Below, piece by piece: positions 32,666-38,855 of a stretch of DNA of 45,596 nucleotides (positions are counted from its first letter, which is position 1; each line of letters begins with the position of its first letter). The notes beneath the pieces are model-generated. The model saw only the letters and a program-made list of their open reading frames with translations, was not told the DNA's origin and did not search any database. The DNA is from a virus. The translations under genes and the position numbers were made by a program. Location of the stretch: IMG/VR virus record IMGVR_UViG_3300036785_001389, positions 1 through 45,596 of that record. One strand, given 5' to 3'.

Positions 32666-33027
32666 GCTGCGCTCCGGGTGATTTGGTGAGCAACTTTCCT
32701 TAGCAACAAATCCATGCGATAGACTTGACTGACCTTCCGGTAACAATCCAGTGACGGATGTCCAGTCAGCGATTTCACATAAACTATTCCGCGCTCTTTG
32801 GCATAGGTGTTCGGCCTATGAGCCACGCGCATTGTTGTCGTGCCATTTTTCAAATGGATTTGATATGCCAGCCCGACCTCTTTTAGAAGCCCAAGTCTGG
32901 TCGCCTTGCTCGAAATGGACGACTGAGAACGACCCATCTCAATGGCGAGGTTTTTGGTTTCTGCTTTGGGATAGTTGACTGTGAGGAATTCGATTTCAGG
33001 GGATGTCCAATCTTTACTTTTGGCCAT
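32662..33027 (-). CDS. Myb/SANT-like HTH protein
   Basis: 121 residues from ATG 33027 (AGGTGG 6 nt upstream). DWTSPEIEFLTVNYPKAETK-NLAIEMGRSQSSISSKATRL (about 6-45) has the W...E...L...Y pattern of the phage/plasmid SANT-like HTH. Remainder is basic. Such proteins cluster in nin and recombination regions. The same domain type occurs again at 44.0-45.4 kb. Confidence 0.65.
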   Translation of the reverse strand: MAKSKDWTSPEIEFLTVNYPKAETKNLAIEMGRSQSSISSKATRLGLLKEVGLAYQIHLKNGTTTMRVAHRPNTYAKERGIVYVKSLTGHPSLDCYRKVSQVYRMDLLLRKVAHQITRSAA

Positions 33028-33028
33028 G

Positions 33029-33472
33029 TTAAGCCACCTTTGGTTTGTCGCCATACCGAGATGCCCACTCGATAGCAAGCCGTGATTCATCGCTGAATTG
33101 CACTCCATGCTCAGCACCAAATGCGTTGATAAGCTCGATTAGGTCGCGCATTTCGCCAACTCTCATCTTGCTTGTTGATTGCCCAAGGACGACAAAGCCG
33201 CCGTCTATGCCAGGAACCGTCACCTGCTTCTTCAGTGCGGCACTAAAAACATGCTTCCAGCTCTCAGAATCCATTTTTCTGCCATACCAAACGACCTGTT
33301 CGCTGATGTCGCGCAGGGTTGCCCAAAGCTTGGCGTTTTGGTCAAGGCTTCTGGTTGGCTCTTGGATGGTTACTGCGAGTGGTTTTTCTGGATTTAGCGG
33401 GAGACTGTCGATGTGGGTTTTCAGGTTCTGGCGTATCTGTGGGCTTCTTAGGTAGAAGACCTGTTTGTCCAT
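33029..33472 (-). CDS. ninB: NinB (Orf) recombination mediator
   Basis: 147 residues, the length of lambda NinB/Orf. Starts MDKQVFYLRSPQIRQNLKTHI and contains PLAVTIQEPTRSLDQNAKLW (about 31-50), the family signature. Orf binds single-stranded DNA/SSB and can replace RecFOR functions in Red recombination. Linked with NinG and, in the left operon, RecT and exonuclease. No gap to its neighbours (1 nt). Confidence 0.92.
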   Translation of the reverse strand: MDKQVFYLRSPQIRQNLKTHIDSLPLNPEKPLAVTIQEPTRSLDQNAKLWATLRDISEQVVWYGRKMDSESWKHVFSAALKKQVTVPGIDGGFVVLGQSTSKMRVGEMRDLIELINAFGAEHGVQFSDESRLAIEWASRYGDKPKVA

Positions 33473-33473
33473 T

Positions 33474-33686
33474 TCACACCTCGTTTATTTCAAGGCATCT
33501 GGTGATTAAGTTGTCCATTTTCTTCTCTGCCCTGTCACCATGAATAACTGCTCTGACTTTCTCCTTGAGATGGTATTGTTTTCGGAATTGTGGGTAGGCA
33601 GCAAAAAGATCAATGACAGCCTGCTCAGCGTGCATCCTTGCCCCATAACACATCATCACGCGTGCAAATGTCGATTCAACGCTCAT
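33474..33686 (-). CDS. 70-residue hypothetical protein
   Basis: GGAG 7 nt before ATG 33686. MSVESTFARVMMCYGARMHA and a basic C-terminal helix (EKVRAVIHGDRAEKKMDNLI). Soluble, helical. Unrecognised; 1-nt gaps on both sides suggest coupled translation in the nin operon. Confidence 0.6.
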   Translation of the reverse strand: MSVESTFARVMMCYGARMHAEQAVIDLFAAYPQFRKQYHLKEKVRAVIHGDRAEKKMDNLITRCLEINEV

Positions 33687-33687
33687 A

Positions 33688-34026
33688 TCACTTCTCCGGT
33701 TTCGGTGCTGCCGCTATCATGGCAGCCCAACACAACTTGGCACGGTGCGCGGCTTGCTGGCACCCACTCATTTCCTTGTAAGCCTTCCATTCGTTTTTAT
33801 CGCTGAAAAACTTATCTGGCTCTGACTCAAAGCCATCGATAACCATAGACTCAGTTGGCTCGATTGGGACTAGCTTCCAACCATCCGGGATTGCCAGAGA
33901 GTTCGCGGCTTCCTGTTCGTGTATGTGCTTCCACATCAGTAGCGCCAGCTCCCGTACTTTGTCTTTGCCGAGTGAGTGAATGGCAGCAATAAGTTCGCCG
34001 GTTTCGTTTTTGTCCATAGGTTTCAA
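33688..34026 (-). CDS. 112-residue hypothetical protein
   Basis: TTG start at 34026 favoured: GAGGTG lies 5 nt before it and it overlaps the upstream TGA. An ATG at 34017 (MDKNETGE) is 14 nt from that ribosome site. The C-terminal half (DGFESEPDKFFSDKNEWKAY ... AKLCWAAMIAA) looks like the 'subject to small-fold' phage proteins common in nin regions with PxxW and AMIAAAP ends. Function unknown. Confidence 0.6.
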   Translation of the reverse strand: MKPMDKNETGELIAAIHSLGKDKVRELALLMWKHIHEQEAANSLAIPDGWKLVPIEPTESMVIDGFESEPDKFFSDKNEWKAYKEMSGCQQAAHRAKLCWAAMIAAAPKPEK

Positions 34027-34190
34027 GGTTTCACCTCACATTCCCGATAATCTTCAAGCGCATTGGCAATAAGCTGTATAGGGTCATGTTCTTGTCCGAT
34101 GATTTCGTAAATTGATTCTTCACTTGGCATTAATTCACCATCACCAAAATACCAAGCCAGTGCTTTCATGATTTCTTCGTATGCTGTCAT
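34023..34190 (-). CDS. 55-residue acidic protein
   Basis: Complete short frame: MTAYEEIMKALAWYFGDGEL to RECEVKP. ATGA overlap with the upstream gene and TTGA overlap with the next one; GGGG 8 nt before ATG. Acidic and helical. Unrecognised. Confidence 0.6.
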   Translation of the reverse strand: MTAYEEIMKALAWYFGDGELMPSEESIYEIIGQEHDPIQLIANALEDYRECEVKP

Positions 34191-34498
34191 ATCTTTTCCC
34201 CTTTGATTGATAGGCCGATAGAGCGGATGACCTTGATAGTCTCTTCGATTCCGTCATCGACTCCGGCTGCATAATCACCCATGTAGCCTAAATCGAGAGC
34301 CTCGCGAGTTGTCAGGCTCTTTGGTGGCTCAACCACGATGCTTGATCGACTGGCCTGCCATGATTCCCAAGCAGTCCATGTACCAATGCATATGTATTGC
34401 CCAGTCCTCCTGTCACGGTCTAGATTTACCATCACTCCAATGAATTTTTTCCTCCAATCCTCAAACTGCTTCCGGCTAGCTTCGTGTAGCTTATCCAT
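34187..34498 (-). CDS. 103-residue hypothetical protein
   Basis: Start ATG 34498 (GGAGGTT 4 nt upstream). Begins MDKLHEASRKQFEDWRKKF and has WTAWESWQASR (about 40-50), a pattern seen in many small phage proteins near replication genes. Function unknown. It begins 2 nt after the helicase stop. Confidence 0.62.
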   Translation of the reverse strand: MDKLHEASRKQFEDWRKKFIGVMVNLDRDRRTGQYICIGTWTAWESWQASRSSIVVEPPKSLTTREALDLGYMGDYAAGVDDGIEETIKVIRSIGLSIKGEKI

Positions 34499-34500
34499 GG

Positions 34501-35847
34501 TTAACCTCCACGCCATGACTTATTGTCGGTGGGTTTGTTAGTGTTTTCCGCGTAACGCTTCGCCGCATCTATCTGATCGATATTGACGAAGTGCCCTTTG
34601 CTCCAGCCCATGTAAAAGGTTTTTGGTTGACCTGAACGATATTTTCCGATGATTATTTCCGCCATGCCTTTCAGATCACTATTTTCGTTATAAATCTCAT
34701 CCCGATAAGGGAAAATGATAACGTCAGCATCCTGCTCGATAGCACCGGACTCACGAAGATCACCCATTGTCGGTCGTTTTTCAGCGCGAGATTCTAGGTT
34801 TCTGTTGAGCTGAGAGAGGAGAAGAACCGGGACCTTGTTGCGTAGGCAGAACTGCTTTAGCTTGCGTGTAATTTCTGCAATGGCCAAATCAGGCCGCTCG
34901 GCTTTCGGTTTGGGGATAAGTTGCAAATAATCAATCGCCAAGAAGCTAAGTCCATCATCATCCATGTTCATTCTCTCTGCATGGGAAATGATTTCATCAA
35001 CCGTGAACGATCCGTCTAGAACGAAGTTTTTTTCGTCCATCAATGTGCCGGTAGCCGCTGTAATCCGAGTGTAATGCTCTTGAATCATGTCTATGGGGTT
35101 GCGAAGAGTCCCAATAGCAAGCCCGGCGCGATCAGCAACGTGACGCTCCACAACTTGCATGTCAGACATCTCCATCGAGATAAACAGCCCTTTGCCCTTT
35201 TGCCTTCCGATTGAGTTGGCGATGTTTATGGTAAGTTCTGTTTTACCCATACCTGGACGACCGGCAATTATGATCAGATCGGTCCTGTCAAATCCGCCGT
35301 ACTCATCGTCCATCGGTGCAATACCCGTTTTCAGATAAAGCCCCGACTCGGAACCTTGCATCCTCTTTTCAAGCACCTGCATGTAATCATCAATCATGTC
35401 ACCTACGCGACGCGGCAACTTATCGTTAGTTTCAAACTGAAGCTTAGAAAGCACCCCGGAAACTTCCGCCAAACGCTCACCAAGGTCATGAGTGGACGCG
35501 CCCCGGAGCAAATCAACCGCCTTTAGCAATTCAGCCTCTCCACGCCTAAGCATCCAACATTGGCGGACACGCTTAGCCCAAGCCTTGATGTTTGCGTCAG
35601 AACGGCAGCGAGCAGCCACTTCTAGTACGAAGTTTTTCGTTTCTTCTGGAACGCTGTTCTGTACCGTAAACATGTCCGTTGGCTCTGCTTTACTCAGAAG
35701 CGCCACAATCACCGTATACATTCGGCGCAGGTGGAAATTTTCAAATGCTTCGGCAGGAAGCTTCCCGGCAATATCCCGACAGTCAACGTGATCCCCTTTC
35801 AGAATCATCGAGCCTACAAGCAACTCCTCAAATTCGTAGCTTTCCAT
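34501..35847 (-). CDS. replicative DnaB-type helicase
   Basis: 448 residues, like P22 gp12. N-terminal domain (MESYEFEELLVGSMILKGDH ...), linker, then RecA-fold: Walker A GRPGMGKT (about 192-199), Walker B LAIDYLQLIP (about 300-309), LLLSQLNR and GAIEQDADVIIF. Unwinds DNA at the phage origin, so this phage brings its own helicase and does not need host DnaB through a P-type loader. AGGAGGAG precedes the ATG and overlaps the end of the O-like gene. Confidence 0.95.
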   Translation of the reverse strand: MESYEFEELLVGSMILKGDHVDCRDIAGKLPAEAFENFHLRRMYTVIVALLSKAEPTDMFTVQNSVPEETKNFVLEVAARCRSDANIKAWAKRVRQCWMLRRGEAELLKAVDLLRGASTHDLGERLAEVSGVLSKLQFETNDKLPRRVGDMIDDYMQVLEKRMQGSESGLYLKTGIAPMDDEYGGFDRTDLIIIAGRPGMGKTELTINIANSIGRQKGKGLFISMEMSDMQVVERHVADRAGLAIGTLRNPIDMIQEHYTRITAATGTLMDEKNFVLDGSFTVDEIISHAERMNMDDDGLSFLAIDYLQLIPKPKAERPDLAIAEITRKLKQFCLRNKVPVLLLSQLNRNLESRAEKRPTMGDLRESGAIEQDADVIIFPYRDEIYNENSDLKGMAEIIIGKYRSGQPKTFYMGWSKGHFVNIDQIDAAKRYAENTNKPTDNKSWRGG

Positions 35848-35848
35848 G

Positions 35849-36703
35849 TCACTCCTCCTGGCTAATTACTTGATCGATGATCCGCTGGGTCAGCGCGGTA
35901 CTTATGCCGTATTTTTTCCCGGCAGGATTGTCGCCCATGGCGTACGCAGACGGTGAATAACCGAATTCGATGTAGCCGTTGATGAAGGTGTCAATGTCGA
36001 CCGGAGTCCGCTTGGTCTGCTTGCAGTGCAAGAGGTGCGATTCATAAAGCCGCTTTACACCCTTCTCGGTGGTTATGCTGATGCTGGTCATTTTGGGTAG
36101 GCCGTGTTTCTTGGCTTTGCAGTTCCAAGTATTCTGGAAACGCTCATGATCGAACGTAAATTTTGATGAGGCCGGTTTTTTTGGTTTTGCTTTTCCCTGC
36201 TCGAGCAAACTCCCCTCTGGGGATTTAGGGGTAGTTTCTTTTTTCTTTTGTATATTGTCTTTTGTGGTTAGCAACTTCTGCAAAGGTCCGTTAGCAACTT
36301 CTGCTAAGGTTTTCTTAGCAGGTTTAGATAATGTTTTGCAGAATCCGTTATTCTTTGTTTTCCACTCGGAAATATTGGTGTTCATACCAACCCTTCTGCC
36401 TTCCTGAATGAAAACATTTTTGTTGATAAGCAAGTTCTTAGCTGTTGAACAGTGGGTCAAATGCTTGCCTATCATCTGCTCTAATTGTTCATTGCTGATC
36501 CAGTCCATTTTTTTGCTGTAGCCGTATGTCTTTCTCCAAACAGCGAGAACCACACACATCTCCGTTTCGCTTAATCCAGCCGCCATAACAGCGTCTAGCA
36601 GCTCGTTGGCTAAACGACTATAACCATCCTCGAGTTGAGCCACGCGTTGCTCCACGACTTCTGGAGAAGTCCTGACGAGTGTTAAGTGTCTAGCGGCGGT
36701 CAT
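35849..36703 (-). CDS. replication initiator, O-like
   Basis: 284 residues. N-terminal winged-helix part (about 15-110: GYSRLANELLDAVMAAGLSE ... VVLAVWRKTYGYSKK) is the phage O/gp18 initiator domain. The middle (about 115-175) is low-complexity Lys/Pro/Ser and is encoded by the iteron DNA described separately. C-terminal part (FQNTWNCKAKKHGLPKM ... ) should recruit the helicase encoded immediately downstream. Overlaps the 54-residue gene upstream. GGTGAA 5 nt before ATG. Confidence 0.88.
   Translation of the reverse strand: MTAARHLTLVRTSPEVVEQRVAQLEDGYSRLANELLDAVMAAGLSETEMCVVLAVWRKTYGYSKKMDWISNEQLEQMIGKHLTHCSTAKNLLINKNVFIQEGRRVGMNTNISEWKTKNNGFCKTLSKPAKKTLAEVANGPLQKLLTTKDNIQKKKETTPKSPEGSLLEQGKAKPKKPASSKFTFDHERFQNTWNCKAKKHGLPKMTSISITTEKGVKRLYESHLLHCKQTKRTPVDIDTFINGYIEFGYSPSAYAMGDNPAGKKYGISTALTQRIIDQVISQEE
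36220..36335. other. candidate origin of replication inside the O-like gene
   Basis: Two strong 23-bp iterons, GTTAGCAACTTCTGC(A/T)AAGG at 36267 and 36290, plus a degenerate third at about 36313. Each holds an inverted repeat TTAGCA-acttc-TGC(T/A)AA. Directly beside them is an AT-rich, pyrimidine-strand-biased tract (36230-36263). Same arrangement as lambda ori within O. Confidence 0.6.
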
Positions 36704-36854
36704 CTTTCTTCACCCCTGCTTTAGCCAGTCTGAAAACACCAATCAGCCTTTCGGCAAATGGCTTATTGCATGCTGCTGTGTAGACCAGCCCGTCAGGTGA
36801 ATCCGGATGCTGCCGTTCCTCTTCTTGCTTGTAATTTCTGCGTTTTCGAGACAT
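36690..36854 (-). CDS. 54-residue basic protein between cII and O
   Basis: Complete short frame MSRKRRNYKQEEERQHPDSP to KKDDRR. Highly basic ends, no Cys pair. GGAG 6 nt before ATG 36854. It overlaps the O-like gene start by 14 nt. Likely nucleic acid-binding; unrecognised. Confidence 0.65.
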   Translation of the reverse strand: MSRKRRNYKQEEERQHPDSPDGLVYTAACNKPFAERLIGVFRLAKAGVKKDDRR

Positions 36855-36888
36855 AATTACTCCTGTGAATTGATCCAGTCATTCGCAC

Positions 36889-37170
36889 TTAGGCCTCGAA
36901 GCTGTTGACGCAGCTCGGGGCTTTTTCATTAGGTGCCAACACAGCAGCAACCCGCCGCGCTAGCTCCGCCATTTCGCTATCAGCAACCTCATAGTTCAGG
37001 ATTGCTAACGCCATGCTCATGGTCTCCAGCATTCCCGATTTCCACCGGCTTACCTGGGACTCATGTACGCCCATTGCATCAGCGAATTTGCGCTGACCCA
37101 TTACGGCGATCTTGTTCAGCAATGAGGAGTGAATCTTCATAGCTGTCTTGCGTGTGTTTGCAGTTTCCAT
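36889..37170 (-). CDS. cII: CII transcription activator
   Basis: 93 residues. ALxxxSxLLNKIAVMGQRKFADAMGVHESQVSRWKSG is close to lambda CII (SALLNKIAMLGTEKTAEAVG, VDKSQISRWK), with the LLNKIA and QVSRWK parts identical or nearly so, and the C-terminal tetramer region (MALAILNYEV, LARRVAAVL) also conserved. Activates PRE, whose TTGC-N6-TTGC site lies at its own start. AAGGAAG before the ATG. Confidence 0.93.
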   Translation of the reverse strand: METANTRKTAMKIHSSLLNKIAVMGQRKFADAMGVHESQVSRWKSGMLETMSMALAILNYEVADSEMAELARRVAAVLAPNEKAPSCVNSFEA

Positions 37171-37177
37171 GCGTAAT
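37148..37177 (+). promoter_or_regulatory. PRE, CII-activated promoter for cI
   Basis: TTGCGTGTGTTTGC at 37148-37161 is a perfect TTGC-N6-TTGC CII site, followed by a TAATAC-like -10 at about 37174-37179. The block is nearly the same as lambda PRE (TTGCGTTTGTTTGC). It points toward cI and is antisense to the cII start and cro. Confidence 0.85.
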
Positions 37178-37236
37178 ACTTCCTTTGTGAATTAATAGTC
37201 TGGTGATCAACCCATAACGGTTAATCACTTGGTTAT

Positions 37237-37276
37237 GCCCCACACTGGCGGAGCTGGTCAGGGATGTTAAAGAGCG
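37237..37276 (-). promoter_or_regulatory. nutR: boxA and boxB
   Basis: Minus strand boxA CGCTCTTTAACA (37276-37265), 10-nt spacer, then hairpin GCTCC-GCCAGTGT-GGGGC (37254-37237, one wobble). The 8-nt loop is identical to that of nutL. Lies between cro and cII as in lambda. Confidence 0.8.
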
Positions 37277-37283
37277 GTGGTGC

Positions 37284-37514
37284 TTATGCTGCTTCTTCCG
37301 GATGCGGGAAAAGCTGCGGCAAATCAGGGCGGATCTCGTGGGCCTTAACTTCACCGGAGGTAGCCAGAACAATGGCGCTTACGTTCTCTGGAGACACTCG
37401 CTTTTTGTTGTGAAGCCAGCACCAAACATTCGGCTGGCTAACTCCAACGCACTCAGCGAGCTTCTTTTGGCTACCAAGTAAAGAAATGGCCTTGTTAATA
37501 GCTTTGTTGACCAT
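37284..37514 (-). CDS. cro: Cro-like repressor (YdaS/DicC type)
   Basis: 76 residues. MVNKAINKAISLLGSQKKLA-ECVGVSQPNVWCWLHNKKRVSPE is the typical Cro/YdaS HTH (about 2-44), with VSPENVSAIVLATSGEVKAH and a Pro-rich end. First gene of the PR transcript. AAGGA before the ATG lies inside operator OR closest to cro. Expected to bind the OR and OL sites and favour lytic growth. Confidence 0.88.
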   Translation of the reverse strand: MVNKAINKAISLLGSQKKLAECVGVSQPNVWCWLHNKKRVSPENVSAIVLATSGEVKAHEIRPDLPQLFPHPEEAA

Positions 37515-37518
37515 GTTT

Positions 37519-37587
37519 TATATCCTTGGGTTTACTCACCAAGAATAATAACCCTGAGTCAACACAAAAGCAATACCCTAGGATATT
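37519..37587. promoter_or_regulatory. OR region with PR
   Basis: Three operator-like 16-mers: TATATCCTTGGGTTTA (37519-37534), AATAACCCTGAGTCAA (37547-37562), AATACCCTAGGATATT (37572-37587). They fit a consensus around ATACCCwwGGnTAT. PR on the minus strand: TTGCTT (37573-37568), 17 nt, TATTAT (37550-37545), so two operators cover it. PRM must lie here on the plus strand but I cannot fix its boxes. Confidence 0.75.
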
Positions 37588-37622
37588 TGACGATGCATAA
37601 CCACGGTTATATGTTCGAGACC

Positions 37623-38243
37623 ATGAACATAGATACCCTTTCAGAAAGATTAAAGTTAGCCATGGAGGAAGGCGGTTTTACGCAGGCGTCGCTTGCGGAA
37701 GCTGCCGGGATTGCTCAGCCTAGCGTTTGGAAAATAACTTCAGGAAAGACTCAAACATCCTCAAAGGTTGTTGAGCTTGCTACAGTTTTAGGCGTTAGGC
37801 CTGAATGGTTAGCCAAAGGAGTTGGTCCAATGCGCGAAGGAAAGCAGTCAGATCGAGATGGCCTCGCTGTTGACCCTGCTACCAAGCTGCCAGGTGTCTT
37901 TGTCGTTCCCTTCTGGGATGACGAGGTTAGGACTAATAATGTCGCCATCATCCCTGACACAGTAAAATCCGATCACTGCCGAGCATATAGGCTGCGGCAC
38001 GATAGCGGATATCCAGAAGTTCCTGAATCGTCTGTCATTGTGGTGGATACCCAGGAGCAACCCGGGAACAATGATTTTGTTTATGCCGCTGTAGGTAATT
38101 CTCATTCGGTTTATCGATTCATGCCCGGAGGCTCTGCAGGATATTTGATATCAAGCAATGAAAGACTCCCCGTCATACCCGTGGGTGATAACGCAAGTAT
38201 CATAGGTGTGGTGGTATACATTTCAAGAACGCTCAAACGATAA
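37623..38243 (+). CDS. cI: CI repressor with degenerate S24 domain
   Basis: 206 residues from ATG 37623. Upstream in-frame ATGs at 37593 and 37611 are alternatives and no ribosome site is strong. N-terminal HTH (FTQASLAEAAGIAQPSVWKI, about 19-38). C-terminal S24-like domain has the nucleophile in RHDSGYPEVP (Ser128) and VIVVDTQ after it. But the place of the catalytic lysine holds Tyr164 (SVYRFMPGG versus VKRL in LexA) and there is no lysine between 115 and 205. The expected Ala-Gly cleavage point is Pro90-Gly91 (LPGVF). Spacings 38 and 36 match active family members. RecA-stimulated self-cleavage therefore looks impossible. Confidence 0.9.
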   Translation: MNIDTLSERLKLAMEEGGFTQASLAEAAGIAQPSVWKITSGKTQTSSKVVELATVLGVRPEWLAKGVGPMREGKQSDRDGLAVDPATKLPGVFVVPFWDDEVRTNNVAIIPDTVKSDHCRAYRLRHDSGYPEVPESSVIVVDTQEQPGNNDFVYAAVGNSHSVYRFMPGGSAGYLISSNERLPVIPVGDNASIIGVVVYISRTLKR

Positions 38244-38329
38244 ACAGTTAACCTTTTCCCAAGGCCTCTATTTCTAATAGGGGCCTCTTCATACTTCCCT
38301 GGCCCCACCCTGATGAAAGTCGCAATCAT
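38111..38329 (-). CDS. possible LexA-controlled small protein antisense to the cI end
   Basis: 72-codon frame opening MIATFIRVGPGKYEEAPIRN, with GAGGTG 4 nt before ATG 38329, the best ribosome site of this otherwise empty interval. A near-perfect LexA box lies about 50 bp upstream in this direction. The last 44 codons run antisense to cI, and the hairpin at 38262-38286 lies inside it, both of which weaken the case. It would be well placed to encode an SOS-induced antirepressor. Not recognised. Confidence 0.35.
   Translation of the reverse strand: MIATFIRVGPGKYEEAPIRNRGLGKRLTVYRLSVLEMYTTTPMILALSPTGMTGSLSLLDIKYPAEPPGMNR
38262..38286 (+). terminator. hairpin after cI
   Basis: AGGCCTCTAT-ttcta-ATAGGGGCCT, near-perfect, 18 bp after the cI stop, but with only CTTC after it instead of a long T-run. 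Weak or factor-assisted terminator. Confidence 0.45.
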
Positions 38330-38376
38330 GCGACACCTCACATTAATTAATTGATATAGTTATATAATTTTTATAT

Positions 38377-38396
38377 TACTGTGTTTATATACAGTC
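38377..38396. promoter_or_regulatory. LexA (SOS) box
   Basis: TACTGTGTTTATATACAGTC: CTGT-N8-ACAG core complete, 17 of 20 positions agree with the enterobacterial consensus TACTG(TA)5CAGTA. It overlaps weak promoter sequences on both strands (TTACTG-17-TATACT on plus; TATAAT or TGTATA on minus). The region 38287-38504 has no confident gene and is very AT-rich. Confidence 0.75.
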
Positions 38397-38504
38397 ATTA
38401 TACTGTATACGTCACAAAGAAAAGATCAACCTTCCATTCAAATTATTTAGCTAATAGCTAAAGAATAGCCTAGGGAAATTTATTTTCCTTTGGCTATCAT
38501 CCAC

Positions 38505-38569
38505 ATATACCCAAACCATAAAAAATAATACCCCAAGACATTGCCAATCAATAACCATGGGTATAATAT
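38505..38569. promoter_or_regulatory. PL with OL operators
   Basis: Plus strand TTGCCA (38541-38546), 17 nt, TAATAT (38564-38569). Operator-like 16-mers: ATATACCCAAACCATA (38505-38520), AATACCCCAAGACATT (38527-38542), AATAACCATGGGTATA (38550-38565), same consensus as OR. Two of them cover the promoter boxes. Confidence 0.78.
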
Positions 38570-38614
38570 TCATCTCAACAGCAGGACGCTGAACCGCCAA
38601 AAGGACTCTGGCGC

Positions 38615-38658
38615 CGCTCTTTAACAATCATGGGAATTTCTCCTGCCAGTGTAGGAGA
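38615..38658 (+). promoter_or_regulatory. nutL: boxA and boxB
   Basis: boxA CGCTCTTTAACA (38615-38626), 12-nt spacer, then perfect 6-bp hairpin TCTCCT-GCCAGTGT-AGGAGA (38639-38658). Loop identical to nutR. Confidence 0.85.
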
Positions 38659-38666
38659 CCAAAGCT

Positions 38667-38842
38667 AAGTGGCTTTGGGGTGTGGTGGAACAGGAAATGG
38701 TTCGTAGGCATCGAACAGTTAATGAGTACGACTTCGAAGTCGCTCATAAGCAATGCGATGGTGCTGAGCCTGATCAACTTAGCGAAAAGACCAGCGGATT
38801 TTGTGGTTCGATTCCACATTCACCACACCACCAAAGCCACTT
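38667..38842 (+). ncRNA. large branched leader RNA between nutL and N
   Basis: 5' arm 38667-38690 (AAGTGGCTTTGG-GGTGTGGTGGAA) and 3' arm 38819-38842 are complementary over about 23 bp with two one-base bulges. Inside are four hairpins: 38700-38716 (GTTCG/CGAAC), 38722-38747 (ATGAG..CGACT/AGTCG.CTCAT), 38763-38783 (GCTGAG/CTTAGC), 38802-38818 (TGTGG-TTCGATT-CCACA, like a tRNA T-arm). The outer stem ends 4 nt before the N ribosome site GGAGG, as the RNase III hairpin of the lambda N leader does. Probably controls N translation. Confidence 0.65.
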
Positions 38843-38855
38843 ACTGGAGGTAGTT

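Noticed and set aside
38388-38409. second LexA-like palindrome TATACAGT-N6-ACTGTATA
   Set aside because: Half-sites point outward (ACAG then CTGT), the reverse of LexA order, and ACTGT has no ACAG partner 8 nt on. Only the box at 38377-38396 qualifies.
38802-38833. tRNA gene suggested by a perfect T-arm and a following CCACCA
   Set aside because: The T-arm is followed by 15 bases instead of 7+1+CCA, no canonical D-arm or anticodon arm can be drawn within 76-90 nt, and the acceptor-like arm is part of a longer stem. Treated as leader RNA.
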